DNA of 64,000 bases from Oscillospiraceae bacterium (lineage in GTDB: Bacteria; Bacillota; Clostridia; Oscillospirales; Oscillospiraceae): NCBI GenBank assembly GCA_009784725.1, contig WQXS01000002.1:62001-126000 (forward strand), in the 5' to 3' direction. Under the pieces are notes generated by a model. It was not told where the DNA came from. It was given only the letters and a program-made list of their open reading frames with translations, and ran no database searches. The translations under genes and the position numbers were made by a program. Of the stretch, positions 18,734 through 27,343 are shown piece after piece. Position 1 is the stretch's first letter. The number at the start of each line of letters is the position of its first letter.

Positions 18734-20179
18734 TTATTGCCTTGCCGCTATTTTCTTCACCAAAGTCCAGCCCGATTTAATACTGCGCCACCCTTCGGCA
18801 GGATCCCTGAACGCCTGTCCCAGCTTCATTAATAAATAACGGGGGCGCAGATGATAACGCTTCAGGTTTGCTTCGCAAAGAGCCACCATTTCGTCTGCCG
18901 TCATACCTTCAATATTCGTTACACAATTATGGCTTCCGTTATCCTTGAGCCATTTTGAATAATCTTCTGTAATTAAATATCCCTTTTCCTTTGCCCACTC
19001 ATATGCTTCGGTGCCGGGGTACACATATAAAGGATAAAACTGCATTGAATCGCAGTTGATCTTCACCGCAAATTGATAATTTTTTTCCTGTATTTCCTTT
19101 GAATCACCCGGTGTTCCGCACATAATACAGCCATGTACCATAATCTTTGCCCTGCGTGCATCCTCGGCAAATTTATAGTACTTTTCAATTTTTTCACTCT
19201 TATGCATTAAATCCAGAGTATTCTGGTCGGCACTTTCAAATCCGACTGTTACAAGCCTGCAGCCCGCACGGCGCATCAGCTTTAATGTCTCATAATCAAC
19301 ATCTCCCCGCACATTACAATACCAGGTCATGTTAACCTTGCGCTCGATAAGAAGCTCACATATTCTTTGAACACGTTTTGGATTTGCGGCAAAACAATCA
19401 TCCTCAATGCCGATTTCCTTTACATCGGGGAAGTTTTCTTTTATATATTCAAATTCGGCAACTACATTTTCAGGTGAACGTGCTCTGTAACGCCTGCTGT
19501 GAAAGGTTTGAGGATACACACAAAAAAAGCATTGGAACGGGCAGCCTCTGCCTGTGATAATCATAATCATCGGATACTTTGCCGCCGCAAAGAAATAATT
19601 TCTGTGATTGAAATATTTTTTATAAACCGAACTTACAAAAGGAAGCTCATCAAGATTTTCTATTTTTTCACGAGGACCGGTTCGTGTTATATTACCGTTT
19701 TGTTGTAACGCAAGCCCCGTAACATCGTTAACAGAGCCGTTACCAGCAATTGCATCCGCAAGGTCACGGATAATATAGTCATATTCACCGATTGCTATTG
19801 CATCAAGGTTGTCGGATAATTGGAGTGTCTCCTCGGGCAGAGCTGACGGATGTGTCCCGACAAGCACTATAAAACAATCGGGAACATCTTTTTTTATTGC
19901 CTCTGCTACTTTTACGTCGCTGTAAATCGATGGAGTGCTTGTATCCAAAACAGCAAGCCCGGGTTTAAAGCTTTTAATTTTTTCCAGAGTCTGTTCTAAA
20001 GAAAGACCATCGGCGGGGGAGTCTGTAAGCTGTATTTCATGTCCTGCATTTTCTGCGACTCCTGCAGCATATGCAAGCCAAAAAGGATAGTATAATGTAC
20101 CGCCGCTCGTCACGGCGGGACTTCTTGAGGTTCTTGAAAAACGGCCTTTAAAGGGCGGGTTCAGAAAAGCGATTTTCAT
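18734..20179 (-). CDS. B12-binding domain radical SAM protein
   Basis: 481 aa; AFLNPPFKGRFSRTSRSP..., TGRGCPFQCFFCVYPQTFHSRRYRARSPENV. Confidence 0.88.
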   Translation of the reverse strand: MKIAFLNPPFKGRFSRTSRSPAVTSGGTLYYPFWLAYAAGVAENAGHEIQLTDSPADGLSLEQTLEKIKSFKPGLAVLDTSTPSIYSDVKVAEAIKKDVPDCFIVLVGTHPSALPEETLQLSDNLDAIAIGEYDYIIRDLADAIAGNGSVNDVTGLALQQNGNITRTGPREKIENLDELPFVSSVYKKYFNHRNYFFAAAKYPMIMIITGRGCPFQCFFCVYPQTFHSRRYRARSPENVVAEFEYIKENFPDVKEIGIEDDCFAANPKRVQRICELLIERKVNMTWYCNVRGDVDYETLKLMRRAGCRLVTVGFESADQNTLDLMHKSEKIEKYYKFAEDARRAKIMVHGCIMCGTPGDSKEIQEKNYQFAVKINCDSMQFYPLYVYPGTEAYEWAKEKGYLITEDYSKWLKDNGSHNCVTNIEGMTADEMVALCEANLKRYHLRPRYLLMKLGQAFRDPAEGWRSIKSGWTLVKKIAARQ

Positions 20180-20197
20180 ATATTTTTATCCTTTTGT

Positions 20198-20758
20198 TTA
20201 CAGCTTTTTCATGAGCACACTCATCATTAAGTGGTCGAGAATCATATGCACATCCTCAGTAATCTGCATATCATCGATCGGCACATTAAATGAAATATCA
20301 ACCATCCTTGCGAGCTTTCCGCCGTCAAAGCCTGTGATACCTATAGTTTTTATACTCTGCTCTTTTGCGTACTTTATAGCCCGAAGCACGTTTTCGGAGT
20401 TACCGCTTCCGGAAATCGCTATTACCAGGTCATTTTTCTTAAGCCTACCATGAAGCTGATACTCAAATACGTTTTCATATCCCGAATCATTAGCTATTGC
20501 CATGACAGTCGGGACATTATCATTGAGGCATATGAAATTGAACTTTTTGCCGAGTTTTTCCGAAACACCCTTGTTAAAATCATTTTGAAAATGCGAAGCG
20601 GTGGAAGCACTCCCGCCGTTACCGAAAATATAGATGCTTCCGTCATTATTATATGCTTCGACAATAGCTGTCATCACATCGTTTATCGATGATGTGTCGA
20701 GCAGTTTTATTACTTCAATTTCTTTATTTATATAAGCTTCGATTTCCTGTTTATACAT
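20198..20758 (-). CDS. gmhA: Sedoheptulose-7-phosphate isomerase (SIS domain)
   Basis: 186 aa; YIFGNGGSASTASHFQNDFNKG, VIAISGSGNSENVLRAIKYAKE. Confidence 0.85.
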   Translation of the reverse strand: MYKQEIEAYINKEIEVIKLLDTSSINDVMTAIVEAYNNDGSIYIFGNGGSASTASHFQNDFNKGVSEKLGKKFNFICLNDNVPTVMAIANDSGYENVFEYQLHGRLKKNDLVIAISGSGNSENVLRAIKYAKEQSIKTIGITGFDGGKLARMVDISFNVPIDDMQITEDVHMILDHLMMSVLMKKL

Positions 20759-20760
20759 TT

Positions 20761-22074
20761 TTAATCCTCATCCCGATATGACAATATATATTCAACCGCA
20801 TCAAGTATATTCTCTGCTGTATAATCGGGTGTTACATCATACTTTTTATCTTCTCCCGCCTGACCCGTTTTCACAAGTACAGTTCTCGTTCCTGCGTTTT
20901 TTCCCGCTTTTATATCCACAGTAGTATCACCTATAAACCATGATTTTGTCAAGTCTATGTGATGTTTGACCGCTGCGGTTTGCATCAGACCCGGTTTCGG
21001 TTTTCTGCACTCACAGTCAATCTTGTATATAGGATTCTCCTCGGGAAAACCCTTGTCCGGATGATGCGGACAGTAGAATAAATCGTCGAGATACACATGA
21101 TTTTCACCCAGAACAGTCTGGAGCTTTTTGTGGATTTCCTCAACATCGTCAATACTGCAAAGACCTCTTGCCACAACAGGTTGATTGGTTATAAGCACAG
21201 CAAGATACTTCGAAGTGTTAAGCTTTTTGAGCGCTTCGGCTGCTTTGTCTTCAAGCTCAAGCTGCCCGGGTTTGGATAATAATCCGATATGCTTATTAAC
21301 TGTCCCGTCCCTGTCCAAAAAAACACACTGCTGCGGTTTGGAAAGATTCTTTGCAGCAACAACACCGTTTCGAAGGTCATTTGAAACCCTGTCAACCCTG
21401 TCAATTGTCCCTGCATCTTTAATATATTCGGTTGAAACATATCCGTATATATCACTGTCTTTACCGCATCTGCCGAACAATATTTCATGTTCAAGGTCAA
21501 TCTTGCTGTTTTCAAGAAGCTCATCACATATCGCTTTTGAAATGATATAAAAACCGGCATTGACCATGTTCGAGTACCAGTATGAACGGACATTTTTTTT
21601 GCTGTCAAAACCTGTTATACGGTTATTTTCATCCAGAATCACCAAATCCGAGTCAAACGGGTGTGAGTTCGGGTGAACAAAAAGTGTTGCCGCTGCTTTT
21701 TTCTGCTTATGAAAACACTCCATCCGGTTCGTATCAATATCAAATATTACATCACCATAAACAAGCAGAAAATAATCATCCTTTAAGAAAAAACCGATAT
21801 GTGCAAGCGCACCTGCTGTCCCCATTGGAATTTCTTCTTTGTAATAACAAATACTTACATTAAACTTACTGCCGTCACCAAAATATTCTTGTATCGTTTC
21901 GCCTAAATGCCCGATAATAATACAAATATCGGTTATGCCGTTTCTGTACAAGCATTCAATTTGCCATTCCAAAACAGGCTTGCCGTTTATCGGAATCATA
22001 GGCTTCGGAAGCTCATCCTGTGTAAGCTCTAACAGCCTTGTCCCTTTACCGCCCGCCATAATAACAGCTTGCAT
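20761..22074 (-). CDS. Bifunctional D,D-heptose 1-phosphate guanylyltransferase (HddC-like) fused to heptose 1,7-bisphosphate phosphatase (GmhB-like HAD)
   Basis: MQAVIMAGGKGTRLLELTQDELPKPMIPINGKP (nucleotidyltransferase) plus CVFLDRDGTVNKHIGLLSKPGQLELED (GmhB). ORF track starts at 22140, but residues MQNAEISAECRNKCRMQKG are translated tandem repeat; ATG at 22074 preferred. Confidence 0.85.
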   Translation of the reverse strand: MQAVIMAGGKGTRLLELTQDELPKPMIPINGKPVLEWQIECLYRNGITDICIIIGHLGETIQEYFGDGSKFNVSICYYKEEIPMGTAGALAHIGFFLKDDYFLLVYGDVIFDIDTNRMECFHKQKKAAATLFVHPNSHPFDSDLVILDENNRITGFDSKKNVRSYWYSNMVNAGFYIISKAICDELLENSKIDLEHEILFGRCGKDSDIYGYVSTEYIKDAGTIDRVDRVSNDLRNGVVAAKNLSKPQQCVFLDRDGTVNKHIGLLSKPGQLELEDKAAEALKKLNTSKYLAVLITNQPVVARGLCSIDDVEEIHKKLQTVLGENHVYLDDLFYCPHHPDKGFPEENPIYKIDCECRKPKPGLMQTAAVKHHIDLTKSWFIGDTTVDIKAGKNAGTRTVLVKTGQAGEDKKYDVTPDYTAENILDAVEYILSYRDED

Positions 22075-22086
22075 AAACACTATGCC

Positions 22087-22185
22087 TTTCTGCATTCTGC
22101 ACTTATTTCTGCATTCTGCACTTATTTCTGCATTTTGCACTTATTTCTGCATTCTGCATTTTTATTTCTGCATTCTGCATTTTTA
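22087..22185. repeat. Five-copy tandem repeat, 19-21 bp unit TTTCTGCATTCTGCACTTA
   Basis: Units at 22087, 22106, 22125, 22144 and 22165 read directly. Confidence 0.92.
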
Positions 22186-22202
22186 TTTCTTATTTATATA
22201 AG

Positions 22203-23189
22203 TTAGTCCCAATATTTATCACCGATGAAAATAATCGATGTCCCGTCATTTTCGATACTAAAGGATAATTCTTTGAGATTTAATGCCTTTCGTAAGCCCT
22301 CTTGTTTATCCTGCTCACAATAAAACAGGAAGAATCCCGCTCCGCCGGCACCAAGAAGTTTACCGCCTGTTGCACCATTACTCAGAGCTTTTTCATAGAT
22401 ATCATCGAGATAACCGGAGGATATCCCGCTTGCCAGAGTTTTTTTAAGCAGCCAGCTTTCATTTAAAATTTCTCCGACTGCATCGGTATTTTTATTTTCC
22501 AGCTCCTGCTTCATCGTCTCCGTTAACCGGCACATTTGCTTTAGATTACTGATATTTTCAGGTTTTGAAAAGTTAGCTGTCTGCTCCGTGAGAATTTCGT
22601 TTGCATTGCGTACTTCTCCCGTATAAAACATAAGAAGGTTACCCTGCAGCTTGTCAATTTCTTTTTTCCCAAGCAATAGCGGCTCAACTGTTACAGAATC
22701 GTTTGAGTTAAAGCGTATGAAATTTAACCCTCCCATCGCTGCTGCATATTGGTCCTGCTTGCCGATGGGAGATTTCAGATGTTCAATTTCAATTTCACAT
22801 GCAAGCTCTGCAAGTTTGGGTTTGCTGATAAGCTTACCCATATAAGCATTCACCGTATGCAGCAGTCCGACAGTAAAAGAGCTCGACGACCCGAGTCCCG
22901 TTCCTGCAGGTATATCCGCCATACTTGTAAGCTCAACACCGCTTAAATCATACATATTCAGCACCTTGTGAAAAATGCTGTGTTCAATATCTTTTATATC
23001 CGTAACAACTTCAGTCTTTGAATACTTAAGAACAGTCGTACCCTCATGAAAATACGGATGAATCATAATAAACATGTACTTATTTATTGATGCAGACAGT
23101 ACACATCCGCCATGTTCTCTGTAAAACCCTGCAATATCGCTGCCTCCGCCGCAAAGACTGACGCGAAATGGTGTTTTGGTTATAATCAT
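22203..23189 (-). CDS. hddA: D-glycero-D-manno-heptose 7-phosphate kinase-like GHMP kinase
   Basis: 328 aa; ITKTPFRVSLCGGGSDIAGFYREHGG, PAGTGLGSSSSFTVGLLHTVNA, GATGGKLLGAGGAGFFLFY; next to gmhA/hddC-gmhB. Confidence 0.85.
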   Translation of the reverse strand: MIITKTPFRVSLCGGGSDIAGFYREHGGCVLSASINKYMFIMIHPYFHEGTTVLKYSKTEVVTDIKDIEHSIFHKVLNMYDLSGVELTSMADIPAGTGLGSSSSFTVGLLHTVNAYMGKLISKPKLAELACEIEIEHLKSPIGKQDQYAAAMGGLNFIRFNSNDSVTVEPLLLGKKEIDKLQGNLLMFYTGEVRNANEILTEQTANFSKPENISNLKQMCRLTETMKQELENKNTDAVGEILNESWLLKKTLASGISSGYLDDIYEKALSNGATGGKLLGAGGAGFFLFYCEQDKQEGLRKALNLKELSFSIENDGTSIIFIGDKYWD

Positions 23190-23575
23190 GATTTATTATC
23201 TCCGTCTTTTAAATCCCGCTCGTCAAGCTTTTCCTTAAGAATACGCAGTTCATTTTCATATATTGAGTTTAACTGTATAAGCTCGGTAACTTTTTCATTC
23301 AAGTTATGAACCGTTGCGGTCAATCTGTAAATCAGAAAGAACACAAAAAGAAACGCCATTGCAAATATAAGTGACGGCGCATAATCCACTCCAACCATAA
23401 CGGCAAGTTTATCAACATAATCCATATAAAATGGTGACAAAATCAATATAAGCCCGGCAAAAGCCCATATAAGACTGTCCTTTTCGGAAAACTTTTTTCT
23501 TTTCACATTTACAATCAGAAAAACTATTGCAAAAACGCCTATTATGACAAAGGGTATGTATCTTAGATTATACAT
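23186..23575 (-). CDS. DUF2304-type small membrane protein
   Basis: MYNLRYIPFVIIGVFAIVFLIVNVKRKKFSEKDSLIWAFAGLILILSPF; ORF track starts at 23611 but ATG at 23575 has a GGGAGG RBS. Confidence 0.72.
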   Translation of the reverse strand: MYNLRYIPFVIIGVFAIVFLIVNVKRKKFSEKDSLIWAFAGLILILSPFYMDYVDKLAVMVGVDYAPSLIFAMAFLFVFFLIYRLTATVHNLNEKVTELIQLNSIYENELRILKEKLDERDLKDGDNKS

Positions 23576-24302
23576 TTTTCGATTTCCTCCCGAACAATTT
23601 AAAAATACCAATCAGTAATAAGCTATAGGTACATTTTATTGCGTATTTTATTGGTTTTATTATACCCGCATGCATGCTGACCCCATCGGTTCTTTCCGCC
23701 ATCTCGCATGATACCTCACTAACAACGTACCCCTCAAGAATCATTCTTGCAATCAGGTTGGCGTCCGGAAATTCTGGATACTCACCGGGTATAGAATATT
23801 TTTTTATGGTTTTTTTATCCTGTATTTGAAACCCGGAGGTAGGGTCGGTAATTTTTTTACCTGTAAGGACTTTTATCATAAACGAAAATAAAGCAGTACC
23901 TATTTTTCGGAAAAACGGATGCTTATAACCGGTATTATCCAAAAATCTTGAACCTATTATAATATTGCTCCCTGAGGTTAATATTCCGTCATACAACTTT
24001 ACGGCTTCCTTCGCCTTGTGCTGGCCGTCTCCGTCAAACTGGATAACATAATCATAATTATTCCTGTTTGCATATATTATTCCCGTCTGCACCGCTCCGG
24101 AATAACCGAGATTCAGAGGCAGATTTAAGTAATTGACACCAAGCTCCTTTAGCACTTGAATCGTACCGTCGGATGAGTTGTCGTTTACGGCAATAATATC
24201 CGCATCCCCAAAAACATGCCGAATATCTTCAACAGGCCTGCGGATGTTCTTTTCTTCATTATATACAGGTATAACAAATAAAAGACTTTTCTCCCTGTCC
24301 AT
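23568..24302 (-). CDS. GT2 glycosyltransferase (DPM-like)
   Basis: 244 aa; LFVIPVYNEEKNIRRPVEDIRHVFG, VIQFDGDGQHKAKEAVKL. Confidence 0.87.
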   Translation of the reverse strand: MDREKSLLFVIPVYNEEKNIRRPVEDIRHVFGDADIIAVNDNSSDGTIQVLKELGVNYLNLPLNLGYSGAVQTGIIYANRNNYDYVIQFDGDGQHKAKEAVKLYDGILTSGSNIIIGSRFLDNTGYKHPFFRKIGTALFSFMIKVLTGKKITDPTSGFQIQDKKTIKKYSIPGEYPEFPDANLIARMILEGYVVSEVSCEMAERTDGVSMHAGIIKPIKYAIKCTYSLLLIGIFKLFGRKSKNV

Positions 24303-24733
24303 TACACATCCTTTATTGCTTCCGGTGTTTTCTCTGCACCGGCTTCGTTACTGCCGATAATGTTGCTATTTTTGTTACTGCCGCCGGCCTTTTCCTTTTT
24401 CCCTGCTTCAAATTCTAAAATTGCAATATTTTGTGTGAGCTTACGAAGTCTTGCCGACAAACGGGAAACAACAATTGTCAGGCTGATACAAATACATGCA
24501 AGAAATGCTATTCCGACAAGAAATAATGTATTTACCGGAACATCAATACCAAGCAGCACCGATAAACTGTCCAGTAACCCCGGGAAGATGCAGAGCACCG
24601 TTATACCGAGTAATGCAAAAATCCAGACAAGGCAATATTTTAAATCAAGCTTTTGTCTGCGAAGCATTACAATAAAAAAGATAAATAATGCAACTATAAT
24701 AATAAGCATTGTCACGCGAAGTTGAATAAGCAC
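24302..24733 (-). CDS. DUF2304-type small membrane protein
   Basis: 143 aa; LIIIVALFIFFIVMLRRQKLDLKYCLVWIFALLGITVLCIFPGLLDSLSVLLGI. Confidence 0.72.
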   Translation of the reverse strand: MLIQLRVTMLIIIVALFIFFIVMLRRQKLDLKYCLVWIFALLGITVLCIFPGLLDSLSVLLGIDVPVNTLFLVGIAFLACICISLTIVVSRLSARLRKLTQNIAILEFEAGKKEKAGGSNKNSNIIGSNEAGAEKTPEAIKDV

Positions 24734-24763
24734 AGTATTTCTCCCACTCTTACATAAAATAAA

Positions 24764-25456
24764 TCATTTTGCTCTGATTGTTGAACTGATTAAAATCCCG
24801 AGCGAAACCTTAAGCATATAATATAACGGTTGCAGTGCCTTTATGGATGATTCACCGCCCTGCCGCTGCCGCATTGTTACCGGCACTTCCTTTACCCGAA
24901 GATTATTTTTCAGCGCAAGCATATTACTTTCCGGCTCAGGATAATCCATTGCATAATACCTGTCAAAAAGCTGCATCGTTTTTATATTTGCAGCTCGAAA
25001 CCCACTCGTTGCATCGGTTATCCGCTTTCCGCTCAGGCAATATATCAAAAATTTAAAAAAATTGATGCCAACACGTCTCATTGCAGAGGATTGAAATCCC
25101 GTTTTTTCAATAAATCTTGACCCGATTACCAGATCAGCTTCATTTTTTTCAATCGGAGCTACAATTGTTCCAATCTGTCCGGGGTCATGCTGACCGTCAC
25201 CGTCAACCTGAACTGCAATATCGTAGCCGTAATAAACAGCGTAGCGGTATCCCGCCTGTACAGCTCCGCCGATTCCGAGATTCAAAGGTAAATCAAGATA
25301 CGGTATCCCTTTCTCCCGGAGCACATCCCTGCTGCTGTCAGTGCTGCAGTCGTTAATGACAATGACATCATAAGGAGTTTTTTCGCGTATTTCCTCATAC
25401 AATGAAGCAATTGTCTCCTGCTCATTATAACAGGGTATAAGTAAAATTGTTTTCAT
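24764..25456 (-). CDS. GT2 glycosyltransferase (DPM-like)
   Basis: 230 aa; ILLIPCYNEQETIASLYEEIREKTPYDVIVINDCSTD, AVQVDGDGQHDPGQI. Confidence 0.88.
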   Translation of the reverse strand: MKTILLIPCYNEQETIASLYEEIREKTPYDVIVINDCSTDSSRDVLREKGIPYLDLPLNLGIGGAVQAGYRYAVYYGYDIAVQVDGDGQHDPGQIGTIVAPIEKNEADLVIGSRFIEKTGFQSSAMRRVGINFFKFLIYCLSGKRITDATSGFRAANIKTMQLFDRYYAMDYPEPESNMLALKNNLRVKEVPVTMRQRQGGESSIKALQPLYYMLKVSLGILISSTIRAK

Positions 25457-25496
25457 ATAATTAATTCCATCGGTTCCAATATATTAACCAAAATAA

Positions 25497-27293
25497 TCAT
25501 GGTAAAAATGTGTTCCATGCACCGTATAATAATATAAATGCCATAAACCCGAAAACACAACTTGAATATGCGGTTTTATTAATTTTGTTTTCTATGTTAA
25601 AGCTTAATACAGCATAGAAAAACGGGAATAAAAGAGGTATCAGATATCTTTTTTGGATTCCGTTAATAACTGAAGCACCTACTTCCGAAAATGCTATGTA
25701 CATAGAGGTTGTATATAATGCTACAGTTGCAAATAAAATAATAATCATCTTGATTTTATTAGATATTGTTGAAGAAAATCTGTCTTTTTCGCTCCTGTCA
25801 GTCAGAGCAATAAACATTATAAAAAACATAGTAAAATTCGGAAACGATGAATGACCGTATGAAATATACCATGTAATAAAGCGTTCATTAGAAAACATAT
25901 TTAAATAATCTTTTAAAAAGTTTAATAAAATTCCTGCATATGTTAACGGGTTTTGAAGAATAAAGCGTACCTGTCCCGATGCACTTATATTTTCTCCGGC
26001 ACGTATATCTTCATATCCTGTGCCGCCCGTTGTAAAATAAGGAATCATAAAGCTTGCAACCACAAATAATACTAAACCCGTGACTGCAGCAAGATAAATT
26101 TTGTATTCCTTGCTTGAATTGAACTTACTTTTACGTATGAAATACAAAACCAGCATAACGGGAAAATATATTGCTTTCGGCGAAAGTCCGATTACAAATG
26201 CACCAATCATTATTACAATATTTTTCAGCTTGATTTTTTCGTCCGGAGTTTGAATTTCATGGAAATAATATGCAAAACCAAGTAAAAGGAAGGCTTTTAA
26301 CCAGTGATCGTATCCGACAGTGGTTGATACCAGAAATGTTAAAGGTGCAAGTGCAATTGCCGCCATTAAGTATTTCCCGCTGTTAAGCCTTTTAATTGCA
26401 AAATAAACTACTGTTGTATATAAAAGATGACTGCCGAACATAACCATCCATAAAATAATATTCGGCGATAATACAAGGCTTCTGCCGAAGTAAATTACAA
26501 GCCCCATCGGAATATGTGAAATCCTGTAATATAAAGAACGCAGACTTGTATTACCTACCCATGTAAGTGTATCCGCACCTTTCGGGAATGAATAAACGAC
26601 TGCATTGTCTTCTCCCGACGGCAGCCATCCGAAATATCCCGTTTGGAAGGTTCTGGCTAAAGTCAAATCCGACTGAACTACAGATACATTTAATATATAT
26701 GATTCTTCCACTGCCCACGCCCAGTGCATTTCATTGTCAAGTCCGAAAAATAACATCGGGTGTGTTATTACATATAATAACCCTATTGCCGTTGAAATTG
26801 AAAAAAACAGTTTTTCGGGTTTTCCCCGAAAGATATACATAAAATACCCCGATAAACCTATCGTCATAAAAAATGCAGTTCTTCTGACAGCATTGCCTAA
26901 GCCTCTCGGAGAAAAAAACGAATAAATAAAATCAACAGCAAATGCAGCAACCAATATTAATATTAAGATGCCTATGTGTATAAGAAGCTTCCTGCGGTTT
27001 TCTCTTACATATATTTTATAATACTTAAATCTGTTTGTAATATGTTCGCATAGCTTGTCAATCCAACCGAATTTTGCCGCAGGTATCCAGGCAGCCGTTA
27101 CAAACAGACACATTGTCAGTGCCATAATCACACCATCTATATCGCCGCTCCAATAACGTCCCGCTTTTTCTTCCGTTATAGGATCAATAATAAACCGATA
27201 AGAGGAAGCCGCAAAAAAATAGTTGCTCGCTCCTATCAAAAGCAAAGGTATAATTATAATCAGCAGTGCAAATATATTACTTTTCTTTAACAT
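25497..27293 (-). CDS. DUF2142-like polytopic membrane protein (GT-C-like)
   Basis: 598 aa multi-TM; DNEMHWAWAVEESY... and TTVGYDHWLKAFLLLGFAYYF, resembling DUF2142 proteins. Confidence 0.62.
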   Translation of the reverse strand: MLKKSNIFALLIIIIPLLLIGASNYFFAASSYRFIIDPITEEKAGRYWSGDIDGVIMALTMCLFVTAAWIPAAKFGWIDKLCEHITNRFKYYKIYVRENRRKLLIHIGILILILVAAFAVDFIYSFFSPRGLGNAVRRTAFFMTIGLSGYFMYIFRGKPEKLFFSISTAIGLLYVITHPMLFFGLDNEMHWAWAVEESYILNVSVVQSDLTLARTFQTGYFGWLPSGEDNAVVYSFPKGADTLTWVGNTSLRSLYYRISHIPMGLVIYFGRSLVLSPNIILWMVMFGSHLLYTTVVYFAIKRLNSGKYLMAAIALAPLTFLVSTTVGYDHWLKAFLLLGFAYYFHEIQTPDEKIKLKNIVIMIGAFVIGLSPKAIYFPVMLVLYFIRKSKFNSSKEYKIYLAAVTGLVLFVVASFMIPYFTTGGTGYEDIRAGENISASGQVRFILQNPLTYAGILLNFLKDYLNMFSNERFITWYISYGHSSFPNFTMFFIMFIALTDRSEKDRFSSTISNKIKMIIILFATVALYTTSMYIAFSEVGASVINGIQKRYLIPLLFPFFYAVLSFNIENKINKTAYSSCVFGFMAFILLYGAWNTFLP

Positions 27294-27300
27294 TGTTTAA

Positions 27301-27309
27301 TGATACAAT
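27301..27309 (+). promoter_or_regulatory. Extended -10 promoter element TGaTACAAT upstream of the YidC-TagF fusion gene
   Basis: Sequence TGATACAAT in the short gap between divergent genes. Confidence 0.5.
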
Positions 27310-27343
27310 CAACCGGTAAAAAATGCAAGAAGGAATACGCTCC

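Noticed and set aside
18734-20179. Calling the B12-radical SAM proteins specific methyltransferases (for example HpnP)
   Set aside because: Architecture fits the superfamily only; no substrate-specific signature can be read without a database search.
22087-22185. Short tandem repeats as a CRISPR array
   Set aside because: Units are 19-21 bp with no spacers and no cas genes nearby.
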